A DNA stretch of 64,000 nt, taken from an uncultured Porphyromonadaceae bacterium (GTDB taxonomy: Bacteria > Bacteroidota > Bacteroidia > Bacteroidales > Barnesiellaceae). Shown in pieces: positions 26,280 through 35,292 of this stretch. The notes below the pieces were generated by a model. The model did no database searches, was not told the DNA's origin, and saw only the letters and a list, made by a program, of their open reading frames with translations. The stretch is from positions 124,001 to 188,000 of the forward strand of contig UPYI01000004.1 in assembly GCA_900538555.1 (NCBI GenBank). The letters run 5' to 3'. Positions within the stretch are counted from its first letter, which is position 1; each line of letters opens with the position of its first letter. The translations under genes were made by a program, and so were the position numbers.

Positions 26280-27596
26280 CTATTTATATCTCACCGCCAA
26301 TTCCGCTCCGGGAAAATAATGGCGTAAAATTTCATCATAACGATACCCCTGTTCACCCATCACAGCCGCTCCGATCTGGCACAGTCCGACACCATGTCCC
26401 CAACCGGCTCCGTGCAACACAAAACGTCCGGGTTTCCCGTCGGAGGTAAAATCGTGTTTCTCGACCACAAACGCCGAACTGTACAAATGCGAGCGGGATA
26501 ACGTGCGGCGGATTTCCAGTTCTTTCCCGATAGTAAGCGTACGGAGAGTTCCCACGATCCGCAAGCGGATCAACCGCCCCGATACACCTCGTTCGACCGG
26601 TACCAGATCGACGATCTCTCCGAAATCCAACCCCGAACGATCGCGCACGATCTCCGACAATTCATGCCGGGTGTACGACACCTGCCAACGATAAAAATCC
26701 GTCGTTTCAAAATCGTAAGAGTTGAGCACCTGCGACAGGATACGCCGGTCGTCGGTATGGCAAAAACTGTCGGGAAGGCTGTAAATCCAGCGCGAAGCCG
26801 TCGCCTCGTCGGTCAGGTCGGGCAATGCCGCACCTTCGTGCCAGTCTCTTCCCCGTTTCAGGTACGGATGTTCCGCCGGTTCCCAGCAGGAGGGAAATTC
26901 TTCGAATGCGCCACCGCAACATTTCGAGAAGCGGGCATCGCAAATCGCTCCGCCATACATCAGCAGTTCGCCCCGCGTCGCCTCCACCGCCTCGGTCACG
27001 CGAGGTGAAGCCGAACGGGTAATCCCCTGATAACGTTGGCAATGATCGTCAGCACAGACATCGAACCGGTCGTGATCTTCCCGATCGTACCACCGGATAA
27101 ATTCCCCGTCACGCTCCTCGGTACGCACATAGCCGCCGTTCGCCACACGACGGGTCTTGTCGAGCTGTGCCAACAGCCAGCTACGGGAAATGACAGCATG
27201 CGCTTTCAGCAGTTCCAGCGATGCGGTCGCACTCATCTCCGAAGATATAACGCTTTTCAGATACTCCTCGACAGGCAACACATCGACAGCCGTCAGCAAT
27301 CCCGATTCGACCAGAATATGCAGCGATCCGCGAAACCGTTGCGCTTCGTCGCGCTGCCAATGGAAACCGATACCGATCGTTACTTTGGGCAATTCGAACC
27401 ATGCCGTCTCCGGATCGACCGGCGAAAACACCAGTTCGTCGAAGCATTCGCCACGCCAGCGAATGCGACCGTCGCGAACGGTCACTTCATGCGAGCCGGT
27501 CACTGTATTCCCTTCGTGGCGGTACTCGCCGCCGAGCAGAAACGGGATAGCCGGCTGTTTCAATACGATACCTACCGATATATAAGGTTCATTCAT
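26280..27596 (-). CDS. SpoIID/LytB domain protein without export signal
   Basis: A 438 aa protein. The SpoIID domain (about 105-420) has EEYLKSVISSEM near 125-136, whose final Glu matches the catalytic acid of SpoIID lytic transglycosylases, then LLKAHAVISRSWLL. It ends with HGAGWGHGVGLCQIGAAVMG (near 400-419), the conserved WGHGVGLSQ box. There is no signal peptide, and an in-frame TAA lies four codons before the ATG, so the protein should be cytoplasmic. It sits 12 bases after DUF4922 and 6 bases before the permease gene. Confidence 0.85.
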   Translation of the reverse strand: MNEPYISVGIVLKQPAIPFLLGGEYRHEGNTVTGSHEVTVRDGRIRWRGECFDELVFSPVDPETAWFELPKVTIGIGFHWQRDEAQRFRGSLHILVESGLLTAVDVLPVEEYLKSVISSEMSATASLELLKAHAVISRSWLLAQLDKTRRVANGGYVRTEERDGEFIRWYDREDHDRFDVCADDHCQRYQGITRSASPRVTEAVEATRGELLMYGGAICDARFSKCCGGAFEEFPSCWEPAEHPYLKRGRDWHEGAALPDLTDEATASRWIYSLPDSFCHTDDRRILSQVLNSYDFETTDFYRWQVSYTRHELSEIVRDRSGLDFGEIVDLVPVERGVSGRLIRLRIVGTLRTLTIGKELEIRRTLSRSHLYSSAFVVEKHDFTSDGKPGRFVLHGAGWGHGVGLCQIGAAVMGEQGYRYDEILRHYFPGAELAVRYK

Positions 27597-27608
27597 AACT
27601 GTTTCGTT

Positions 27609-28511
27609 TTAAAAACATACCTCCCTGAAAATACGGGCGATACGTGTCGGTTCTATCTTTTCGAAATCTTCGGCACGGGGCACGACCAACAATCCGCCCA
27701 TATCGACCGAAGCCGGACTGATGAGCAAATGTTCATCGCCCGTAGCCGTATAGCACGACGGGCGGTGCCGGCGGCGCGGAAAGAGAGCCAATATCCAGCC
27801 CTGCGGCTCATACCAGCAAAGCAGATTCATCATCGGTTCCGCCTCGCCGGGAAGCAGAGGGAGCGTGTCATAAAGCGAGCCGAACGCCGCCGTCAGGAGA
27901 GCCGCATCGTCCGCCTCTACCACATACGCCGTACGGAAACCGGCATTTATACGCGAAATGCGGCAACCGGCATATTCCGACACATCGTACACCGGAGCTT
28001 TCCGCCAACCGGCTTCGAAAGGCATTCCGCCCCGGCATCCTGCCTGAAAGTGCATGTGGTCGGGTGCCGAAGCTCCGCATCCGGGTCCGTTGTAAAAAAT
28101 CGTATAATCGGGCAGATCCTTCGCCAACGCCGCCATATCGCCGATACGTCCGGCAATACGTTGCGGCTCATGCCCGCACGACGATACGGTCAAGTGCCGC
28201 GAAAAAATCGGAAACGGATTCACCGCAATATCGTAACGACCATTTCCCCACGCCAGCAACTCCTGTTCCGCCGGACGATTCGCCCGACACAGAAAACAAG
28301 GACGTTCCGCCAACGAACGGGCATCAACCTTCGCCGACGACGAAACGATACGCGAAGGATTGTACTGCACCCGTATCGTCGCTCCGCCGCACTCAAAACT
28401 TTTGGTCTGCACCCCCGACAGATTTTCATACCGGGTACGTACCTCCGTCCACGATTCCAACTGCCGGAGGCGTAAAGATTCCACCCGACCGGCTATCGTT
28501 TCATTCCTCAT
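27609..28511 (-). CDS. DUF4922 protein, HIT-like nucleotidyltransferase fold
   Basis: A 300 aa cytoplasmic protein. CFLCRANRP near 92-100 resembles a metal or structural Cys pair, and GPGCGASAPDHMHFQAG near 143-159 contains the H-x-H-x-Q signature of HIT/GalT-type enzymes, which use a histidine to form a nucleotidyl intermediate. Related folds act as nucleoside-diphosphate-sugar phosphorylases or GalT. I infer a nucleotidyl transfer or phosphorolysis step, substrate unknown. It overlaps the glycosyltransferase gene by 11 bases and precedes the SpoIID gene by 12. Confidence 0.8.
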   Translation of the reverse strand: MRNETIAGRVESLRLRQLESWTEVRTRYENLSGVQTKSFECGGATIRVQYNPSRIVSSSAKVDARSLAERPCFLCRANRPAEQELLAWGNGRYDIAVNPFPIFSRHLTVSSCGHEPQRIAGRIGDMAALAKDLPDYTIFYNGPGCGASAPDHMHFQAGCRGGMPFEAGWRKAPVYDVSEYAGCRISRINAGFRTAYVVEADDAALLTAAFGSLYDTLPLLPGEAEPMMNLLCWYEPQGWILALFPRRRHRPSCYTATGDEHLLISPASVDMGGLLVVPRAEDFEKIEPTRIARIFREVCF

Positions 28512-29961
28512 ACGCCTGACAATTTTTTGCGATACGGGCTTGCAACTCCCACGTACGCAAGCGATCTTTATATAAGTTATGGGTATTCACCGCCGCAACA
28601 TCCAATGCCGCGTCGGAGTTCCCCTCCCAACGGCGGCAAAGGTACACGACATCGTACACCCGACCGATCCGGTACTCACGCGAGAAGCGCAGTCCCAGTG
28701 CATAATCCTCTCCGTAGCTGGTGTTCGGCACGCCGAATCGTCTCAACAACGGGGTATAGAATGCCCGAGGTGCACCCAAACCGTTAATACGCAAAGCATT
28801 GTTCCTGCCATTCTCCGGTGTCCACTCCCTATGGTCGATTACGCCGGGGGCGATTTCGTTCAAATCGAAATCGGTCATACGGTAAGTTCCGACCACCATA
28901 CTGCAACGTTCCCGGTAAAAAGTCTCGACCAACTTCCGCAACGTATCGGGCGAGCTATACAGGTCGTCGCTGTCGAGCTGTACGGCAAAGCGTCCGCAAA
29001 GCCGGTGCGCCACACCCTCGTTCCAACAACCGCCGATACCCAGATCGGTACGTTCGGGAACAATATGTATCACCCGGTTGTCGGCAGCTGCCAAAGCCGC
29101 GATAGCTTCGGTCGTTCCGTCGGTAGAATGGTTGTCGATTACAATGACATTAAACGGAAATCCAGGCTGTTGCATCAATGCCGAGCGAACTGCATCACCG
29201 ATCGTCCGCACCCGGTTCCGTACCGGAATGATCACCGATGCTTCGCAGGCAAAATCGTCGGGCAGCGAGAAATCGAGATCCCGGAAACCGGGCGACAGAT
29301 AGCCGCCGACCTGTTTCAGATGTTCGGTGCAGGCAGCCTCCATTTCGAGTTGTACCGCCCGGTTGCGCGGGTTCACATAGTCGAACTGCCGTTCGCCGCT
29401 CCGGCGCAGATCCAGTTCGGTCTCTGTGTACAGATATTCGTTGATCCGCACCAATGTCCCCATACGGGAAAGCGCCAGCCGTAAAGCATACAACCCGGCA
29501 TATTCGTAGTCGGACAGTTCCGCCCGCTTTACCGCATCGGTACGGAGCAGCAACACCGAACCGAAATCGAAATCGTCGCGCAGGCTTCCCGGTTGATAGT
29601 CGATCACCGGCGCAGCCGTCCGTTCGCCATTCATCCACTTGTAGCGGTCGGCATATACCCATACCGCTCCGGTATCGGAGGCAACCGACAACATCCGCTC
29701 CAATACCCGCTGCCCCCACTCGACCGGTGCCGGATGCAGACACAGCAGGATATAAGGGGTACGACACCGTTCCGCCATCGCCTTTACCGATTGCGTCGAA
29801 CGTATAGACATTTCGAACGCCTCGGCATGCCAGACGGCAGCTTCGTCGGCATCGCTGCCGGTCAGATAAATCTTATCTACCGCTCCCGACGTACGCAAAG
29901 CGGATAAACTCCCGGCGGAGAGTGCCGTGGCAGGGAGGAAACAAGTCAGTTGTTTTTCCAT
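28501..29961 (-). CDS. Glycosyltransferase family 2 protein with two GT-A-like domains
   Basis: A 486 aa protein from the ATG at 29961 (MEKQLTCFLPA); a start at 30066 would add 35 charged residues without family support. Residues about 245-480 form a canonical GT2 domain: ASVIIPVRNRVRTIGDAV, VIVIDNHSTDGT, and the metal-binding DSDD. Residues 1-235 look like a second, degenerate GT-A domain (YILLCLHPAPVEW, VYADRY). It is the first gene of the salvage operon and overlaps DUF4922. The product it makes is unknown. Confidence 0.82.
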   Translation of the reverse strand: MEKQLTCFLPATALSAGSLSALRTSGAVDKIYLTGSDADEAAVWHAEAFEMSIRSTQSVKAMAERCRTPYILLCLHPAPVEWGQRVLERMLSVASDTGAVWVYADRYKWMNGERTAAPVIDYQPGSLRDDFDFGSVLLLRTDAVKRAELSDYEYAGLYALRLALSRMGTLVRINEYLYTETELDLRRSGERQFDYVNPRNRAVQLEMEAACTEHLKQVGGYLSPGFRDLDFSLPDDFACEASVIIPVRNRVRTIGDAVRSALMQQPGFPFNVIVIDNHSTDGTTEAIAALAAADNRVIHIVPERTDLGIGGCWNEGVAHRLCGRFAVQLDSDDLYSSPDTLRKLVETFYRERCSMVVGTYRMTDFDLNEIAPGVIDHREWTPENGRNNALRINGLGAPRAFYTPLLRRFGVPNTSYGEDYALGLRFSREYRIGRVYDVVYLCRRWEGNSDAALDVAAVNTHNLYKDRLRTWELQARIAKNCQAYEE

Positions 29962-30085
29962 TCTTTTCTCTTTCTGATCGAGTTCTTTACTTACAGGATA
30001 CACTTTTTCGCCTGTCGTTTCGCAAACCACTCTTTTTTTACGTATGTTTGTATCCGGAATGATCATACATAAGCTCCAAAGCTGA

Positions 30086-30193
30086 TGTACTGCAAGCCGA
30101 ATACAGAGACAAGTTTACTTGATCTATATAAGGCGCAACTTATCTTTTACAAAGATAACGCAAATCGAGAGCAGAGGCATCAAACCCGTTCGA
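30086..30193 (-). repeat. Class C dispersed repeat between divergent genes
   Basis: A partial unit (TACTGCAAGCCGAATACAGA) is followed by AACTTATCTTTTACAAAGATAA, CGCAAATCGAGAGCAGAGGC and ATCAAACCCGTTCGA. The same blocks are tandem at 60358-60516. The minus strand holds TATCTTTG (30150-30157) preceded 20 bases upstream by GATG rather than TTTG. It points at the salvage operon. Confidence 0.7.
30150..30181 (-). promoter_or_regulatory. Candidate promoter of the salvage operon
   Basis: An exact -7 box TATCTTTG (30150-30157) on the minus strand, with GATG at the -33 position (30178-30181, 20-base spacer). The leader to the ATG at 29961 would be about 180 bases. The layout is the same as in the class A promoters but the -33 box is weak. 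Confidence 0.4.
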
Positions 30194-30209
30194 AAAAAAC
30201 AAAACGGTT

Positions 30210-30587
30210 ATGGAAAAATCCCGCTTTTCATGGCGAAAAAGAATCGCCAGTTTCAAATACGCATTCAATGGCATCGGACTTTTGTTCAGAAACGAACATA
30301 ACGCATGGATACACGCCGCCTTTACGGTCGGCGTAACGATTGCCGGATTCGGGTTCGGCTTGTCCGCGACCGAATGGATCGCAGTAGCTTTCGCTATCGG
30401 TTCGGTATTGGCAGCCGAAGCCTTCAATTCGGCAATCGAGGCCTTAGCCGACCATGTATCGCCCGAACGCCACGAACAGATCAAACGCACCAAAGACCTC
30501 GCCGCCGGAGCGGTATTGCTCACGGCTATCGCCGCCGCTACGGTAGGGCTGATTATCTTCGTTCCCAAATTCATCGGCTTGTTATGA
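30210..30587 (+). CDS. dgkA: Diacylglycerol kinase / undecaprenol kinase family
   Basis: A 125 aa membrane enzyme with three predicted helices. The signature EAFNSAIEALADHVSPERHE (given from residue 70) and KDLAAGAVLL near 95-104 are intact, so it should be active. In most bacteria outside the enteric group this family phosphorylates undecaprenol, feeding the lipid carrier of peptidoglycan and O-antigen. It overlaps the PAP2 gene by four bases, which pairs a lipid kinase with a lipid phosphatase. Confidence 0.92.
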   Translation: MEKSRFSWRKRIASFKYAFNGIGLLFRNEHNAWIHAAFTVGVTIAGFGFGLSATEWIAVAFAIGSVLAAEAFNSAIEALADHVSPERHEQIKRTKDLAAGAVLLTAIAAATVGLIIFVPKFIGLL

Positions 30588-31144
30588 AACGACTCCTTTC
30601 GCTCATTCTGATTCTGCTGTCGGTCTTCCCGATAACAAGAGGACAAGAGTTCCAACGCACCTCCGCGCAAAAAGCCGTCATGCTGTCGGGCGACATTCTG
30701 GTATTCGCCGCTCCCGTAGCCGGCATTATTACCGGGCTGGCGATGCACGACTGGCAGGGCATCAAACAGGAGGCTTTTACCGGGCTGACCGCCATAGGCA
30801 CTACTTTCGTATTGAAATATACGGTCAATAAAACCCGCCCCGATTTCAGCAACAACCACTCTTTTCCTTCGATGCACACTTCCGTCTCTTTCGCCGGTGC
30901 CGCATACATCCAACGCCGTTACGGTTGGGGCTGGGGCATCCCGGCATACGCCCTGTCGGTATATGTGGGGTGGAGCCGGATCTATGCCAAGAAGCACGAC
31001 ATTTGGGATGTCATAGCCGGAGCGGCTATCGGCATAGGCAGCGCATACATCTACACCCGCCCGTTTGCCAAGAAACACAAATTATCCATCTGCCCCATGA
31101 CCGACGGCGACCACATGGGTGTCTATGCCAACCTGACTTTCTGA
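30584..31144 (+). CDS. PAP2 family lipid phosphatase
   Basis: A 186 aa protein with a signal-like first helix and a PAP2 domain. All three motifs are present: KYTVNKTRP near 82-90, PSMHTS near 98-103 and SRIYAKKHDIWDVIAG near 129-144, with the two histidines and the arginines needed for phosphatase chemistry. Likely substrates are undecaprenyl pyrophosphate or lipid A phosphates at the periplasmic face. It overlaps dgkA by four bases (ATGA) and converges on the AAA+ gene with a 10-base gap. Confidence 0.88.
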   Translation: MKRLLSLILILLSVFPITRGQEFQRTSAQKAVMLSGDILVFAAPVAGIITGLAMHDWQGIKQEAFTGLTAIGTTFVLKYTVNKTRPDFSNNHSFPSMHTSVSFAGAAYIQRRYGWGWGIPAYALSVYVGWSRIYAKKHDIWDVIAGAAIGIGSAYIYTRPFAKKHKLSICPMTDGDHMGVYANLTF

Positions 31145-31154
31145 CCGGAAGGAA

Positions 31155-33116
31155 TCAGGACGCGCAGCGTATAAACCCGATCCGGGCAGCCGGCGTAGCG
31201 ACATCCGAAGTCTTCACAGGAACATCGGCACCGATAATCACAGACAGATCGGTCGCGTCCGCCGACGGATTCGATACCACTCTTACCGCTACATTCGGCA
31301 GAATCTCCGTCTGTATCAGATTGATCACATGACGGGCATTTCCGAAATCCTCGCTCCGGTGGTTGTAATCATATTCAAGCCGGGAACAAAGAGCGGATCG
31401 CCCATCGTCCGAAAGCGTAAACCGGTTGGTTTCAAAATACTTCTCGGCTATTTTCAACAGTTGAGATTCGGTAAAGTCGTCGAAACGATAGATATTCGAC
31501 TCCGGTATGCGGGACTTGAACCCCGGATTCATTTCGAACATACGTTTCATCTGTTGGGGATACCCCGCCAGAATCAGCATCCAGTCGCGCTTCCGCTCAT
31601 CCGACAAAGCAGTCATAAGCGTTTCTATCACAAATTTGCCCGGATCTCGCGGATCGTTGGGTTGAAAAAGCTGGTACGCCTCATCGATCAATAATATACC
31701 GCCCTGCGCTTCCGACAAGGCTTCGAGCGTCTTCTCCGATTCGGAATGGTAGTTCTGTCCGAGAAGGGTCGCCCGCTCACGTACGACGACATGCCCTTTC
31801 GAGAGAAGTCCGGCATCGGCAAGTATTTTGCCCATGTATTTGGCGACAGTGGTCTTTCCGGTTCCCGGAGCTCCCAAAAACATCGCATGCAGGGGAATTG
31901 GCATGGAGGGAAATCCGTGTTCGACCCTCATGGAGTTAAACTTCACAAGTTTTTCATAGACAGACAGTTTTTTCTTGACTGCATCCAGCCCGACCAACGC
32001 CGACAACTGCCCGGCAGGCGACTCGTCGGGCTCCTTTTCGTCACGGCATTCTTCCTCCTCCGAATCGGTATCGTCACCCTGACAAGAGGAGATAAACTCA
32101 TTCAATCTCCGGTCGAACTCATCGGCATCGGTCTCCTCCGCCTCCGTAACAGGCTCTTTATGTTCCGGAGCATACGCGCAAGCCGTATCGCCGACAGGAG
32201 TGCCACCCGAATATTCCGCCATCAATTTCCGGTAACGGAATGCTCCGTCCTCGACCGTGTAGCCCACGATATATCCCATTTCGTCGTCATACCATTCACC
32301 ATGCCAATCGGGACCGTCGGTAGAAAAGACGAATCCGGAAACAGGTACTTCCATGCAAAGCAGCTCGGCATAGATAAGCCCCCGCCTTTGAGGGGTGGCA
32401 GAAAATGTTTGCTCGACATAATAACTCCCATAACTGCCATACCGCCGGGGACGAACGAACACCGAGCTTATCTCGCCATGAGGATAATGCAACCGTATTT
32501 CGAGTTCGGGCAAGAGCCCGCCCGATGTTTCTATCGCCGGGAACACATCGAAACGAACCCCGCACAGCGCATAATCGGCGACATCGACCGTTCTATAAAA
32601 AGAGAGTACGCCCTGCGGATCGGGGCGCGAAATGCAACCGTTCTGGACTTCATACCATTTCAACGGGAAAGGACCCCATTCGGAGGGATCGAACAAATGG
32701 ATCTCCAGCTCTCCGAGAATAGTCGCAGTCCGTTCGTCCTTCACGGTGAGCCGATACTCGCACGACGGATCAAGGTCGTCGAAATCGAACGGGAGGTCGA
32801 TCTGCAAATCCCGTTCCATCAGATCCTTCGGCAAATAGACCTGAAATTGCCGACGGGAAAGCCATCTTTTTTCAGTCGTATTGTATAGCGTTGCGGTTAC
32901 AGGGCAACGAACCCCGGTCGAAACGGGAAGATCGGAGAATATCTTTTCATTGCTGAAAGTCATCGCCACAGCCAGATACTGTACGGACGGAGTCCATAAG
33001 AAATCGCTACGGCTACCGGAGCTTTTATATTCGGGCGACTCCATACCCGACGGTTTTTTCGGTCCGTACGGACACACCTGTAACCGCGTCAGTTTTATTG
33101 TAGATCGTTTATTCAT
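31155..33116 (-). CDS. AAA+ ATPase of the CbbX/SpoVK type with an unknown N-terminal half
   Basis: A 653 aa cytoplasmic protein. Residues about 1-310 are rich in beta strands and aromatic residues (for example WGPFPLKWYEVQNG near 147-160) and match no family I recognise. An acidic linker (320-365) leads to one AAA+ domain: Walker A GAPGTGKT (415-422), Walker B GGILLIDEA (472-480), then the sensor and arginine regions and a helical lid. CbbX-like proteins remodel partner enzymes. It is alone, with no promoter that I can define, and converges on the PAP2 gene. Confidence 0.85.
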   Translation of the reverse strand: MNKRSTIKLTRLQVCPYGPKKPSGMESPEYKSSGSRSDFLWTPSVQYLAVAMTFSNEKIFSDLPVSTGVRCPVTATLYNTTEKRWLSRRQFQVYLPKDLMERDLQIDLPFDFDDLDPSCEYRLTVKDERTATILGELEIHLFDPSEWGPFPLKWYEVQNGCISRPDPQGVLSFYRTVDVADYALCGVRFDVFPAIETSGGLLPELEIRLHYPHGEISSVFVRPRRYGSYGSYYVEQTFSATPQRRGLIYAELLCMEVPVSGFVFSTDGPDWHGEWYDDEMGYIVGYTVEDGAFRYRKLMAEYSGGTPVGDTACAYAPEHKEPVTEAEETDADEFDRRLNEFISSCQGDDTDSEEEECRDEKEPDESPAGQLSALVGLDAVKKKLSVYEKLVKFNSMRVEHGFPSMPIPLHAMFLGAPGTGKTTVAKYMGKILADAGLLSKGHVVVRERATLLGQNYHSESEKTLEALSEAQGGILLIDEAYQLFQPNDPRDPGKFVIETLMTALSDERKRDWMLILAGYPQQMKRMFEMNPGFKSRIPESNIYRFDDFTESQLLKIAEKYFETNRFTLSDDGRSALCSRLEYDYNHRSEDFGNARHVINLIQTEILPNVAVRVVSNPSADATDLSVIIGADVPVKTSDVATPAARIGFIRCAS

Positions 33117-33794
33117 ATTCTTACAGTTTTTTCAGTTAAACAATTCTATTTTAGCCGGAATCCGCCTTCCGGCAAACCAACCAACACGTCAAAGAACTCC
33201 CTTGCGGCAACCCGATCGGTCATGTCAAGACACACCGATGGCTGTCACATCCTTTCTGCGGATAAAAATGTTGGTGAAGTACTATGCGCACCACATCTCA
33301 GAACAACCCGGAGGGGCTGCACCGCCGAAATTCGTTTTCGATACATGATGTAGTCGCTTCATAGCTTGAAGAGATATTGTTAAACTGTAAGAATTAAGAT
33401 AAGGCCGTTCAGAATGCAGGGCTCGAAGCAATGCCTTAAAGGAACGCCCCGACGACTATAACATCCCCACGGTCATATTCAGGTGTAAAAGTAGGAAATA
33501 TTCCCGATTCTACAAAACGTTGCGAAAAAAAAGAGAACAGCAAGAGAACAGTAATTTTTATAATTTAGAACTTTTCCCCTGTTTTTCATACAATTATAAA
33601 ACAAATTTGCTAACTTTACATCCGAAAAGAAATTTTACTTTAAAACAATAGATTTATCAGGAAGTGACGTGCATATCCTGCAAACCGAAAGCGCGGAATG
33701 ACATCGTGCCCAAGCAAGAGAAAGCATAGCCGGCTCGCACTTCCACAAGTACCAACCTCTCCGAAGAGCCACAGGAGAAACAAAACCATGCCGT
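33117..33794. other. Long intergenic region without a recognised gene
   Basis: About 680 bases between divergently placed genes. I find no credible reading frame, tRNA or strong terminator. The last 200 bases are AT-rich and contain TAACTTTA (33611-33618), one base from the -7 consensus, which may be a promoter for the gene at 33795 with a leader of about 170 bases. Confidence 0.45.
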
Positions 33795-35018
33795 ATGAAA
33801 AAACTTTTACCTTTCATGATCTGCATTCTCTATTTAGGTGCACCTCAATTGTCGGCATCCGAACCGTTGCTGCAAATGAATCAATGTACGATAGGCTACC
33901 GACCGTTCGTCCGTCCGCTCGAAGAGATCGATGTCGGTTTCAACAGACACATACAGCTGACGGAGAATGCCACTGCCACCGTGAACTGCGACGGACAACC
34001 CGTTGCCGTAGTCACCCGCCTCGGAATCGAGAACGAGGGAGAGGGTGTATTCCCGAAAGCCTGCGGTTGGCTCATACTCCACTTCGATAAACAACTCCTG
34101 CCCAAAGGGAAGTCGTATGTCGTTACCATCCCGGCAGGAACAGTCTGCATACCCGATATGCCGGAAGAGACCAACAGCCTCGTGGAGATACCGTTCGAAG
34201 TGCCTGAAACCCTCGGAGAAGCATTTTTCGATCTCGAACAAGGCGCCACGGTCGATACATCCGACCGGCACTGTTTCAATTTCTATTGGCGGCACGAAAC
34301 CGTCGGTATAGGAAAACCCGAATTTATTCTTTATCGGGAAGGTGTTGCCATACGCACCTATCCGGCAGATCCTTCATGCGGCGATTGGGATCTGGGATGT
34401 GCCCGCCCTCTTTTCGAAACTGGCGATAAAATCAAATTCGAGAACGGCGTGCATTACTCCCTCGTATTGCCTGCCGGCAGCGTCTGCACATTCCGTGAAG
34501 ACATCACCAACGAAGAAGCGGTGCTGAACTTCGTCGGCAGTTACACCGAACCGGTCGAACAGATCCATTACGAATGGTGCAGTCTGTTCGACAACCCCAA
34601 GATCGAAGTGATCGGTGAAGTATCTTTCCGGTACAACACCCCGGTCATCGTTGTCGAAAACAGCAAGATGCAACTGTACACCGCCGACGGAACGACATTA
34701 GTCAAAGAAGCGGACATGTTTTTGGATACATCCATAAACTGCTTCGTCGTGAAAGCCGATTTCGGCGGCATAGCTATCCCGGAGGAAGGGTTCACGATCG
34801 TAATCCCCGAAGGCAGCATTATATCGGACATGGGAGAAATCGCAGTCAATCCCCGCCATACGATAACGGTAGGCGGTAGTGCCGGCATCAAACCGGTCTT
34901 TGTAACCGATCGGTCCGATGCCCCCATATACGATATGCAGGGACGTAAAGTGACACAACCGGTAGCCGGACAAATCTACATACAGGCGAACCGGAAATTC
35001 AAAGCCCAAGCACAATAA
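33795..35018 (+). CDS. Secreted protein with Ig-like repeats and a C-terminal sorting-like tail
   Basis: A 407 aa exported protein of unknown function. The signal peptide (MKKLLPFMICILYLGAPQLSA) is followed by three similar beta-rich segments of about 110 residues, each with a G(K/V)xYxxxIPAGxV-like line (KSYVVTIPAGTVCIP, VHYSLVLPAGSVC, GFTIVIPEGSI). The C terminus, IYDMQGRKVTQPVAGQIYIQ, looks like the short sorting-type tail common on Bacteroidales surface proteins. It is probably exported to the periplasm or surface. No enzyme motif is visible. Confidence 0.75.
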   Translation: MKKLLPFMICILYLGAPQLSASEPLLQMNQCTIGYRPFVRPLEEIDVGFNRHIQLTENATATVNCDGQPVAVVTRLGIENEGEGVFPKACGWLILHFDKQLLPKGKSYVVTIPAGTVCIPDMPEETNSLVEIPFEVPETLGEAFFDLEQGATVDTSDRHCFNFYWRHETVGIGKPEFILYREGVAIRTYPADPSCGDWDLGCARPLFETGDKIKFENGVHYSLVLPAGSVCTFREDITNEEAVLNFVGSYTEPVEQIHYEWCSLFDNPKIEVIGEVSFRYNTPVIVVENSKMQLYTADGTTLVKEADMFLDTSINCFVVKADFGGIAIPEEGFTIVIPEGSIISDMGEIAVNPRHTITVGGSAGIKPVFVTDRSDAPIYDMQGRKVTQPVAGQIYIQANRKFKAQAQ

Positions 35019-35080
35019 GCCGGTCGTACGGCAAGATCGATGCTCAAAAGCGGATCAGGAATCCCATTAAGAAAGACAAC

Positions 35081-35194
35081 GTATCAGAATGCCCAATCTG
35101 CTGCGTTGCCATCGGCATTCGGGTTAAGTCGTTTACGTCAGTAAACTCCTGTCATCCTCATCCCCGGAGCCTTGCATCTTAGGCATTCTGACAC
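35081..35194. repeat. Class D element, copy 1
   Basis: A 114-base element with inverted ends: GTATCAGAATGCCCAA (35081-35096) and TTAGGCATTCTGACAC (35179-35194) pair at 14 of 16 positions. A central perfect palindrome GTTTAC-GTCA-GTAAAC is at 35131-35146. Related copies are at 55835-55936 and 62839-62953. Each has a hairpin terminator directly after it. Confidence 0.75.
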
Positions 35195-35202
35195 ACCTTA
35201 AA

Positions 35203-35240
35203 AAGGCTGTATCGAAACTTAGGTCTCGATACAGCCCTTT
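35203..35240. terminator. Bidirectional terminator between convergent genes
   Basis: AAGGCTGTATCGA (35203-35215) pairs with TCGATACAGCC (35226-35236); T or A runs flank both sides. It can end the gene at 33795 (+) and the C1 protease gene (-). Confidence 0.8.
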
Positions 35241-35292
35241 GTATATTCAAAACGGTTCGACACCGTCCTGTTTTCAAAAATGCAACTCCGAC

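Noticed and set aside
27036..28475. Open frame of 479 codons on the plus strand
   Set aside because: Antisense to the SpoIID and DUF4922 genes, which carry recognisable motifs on the minus strand.
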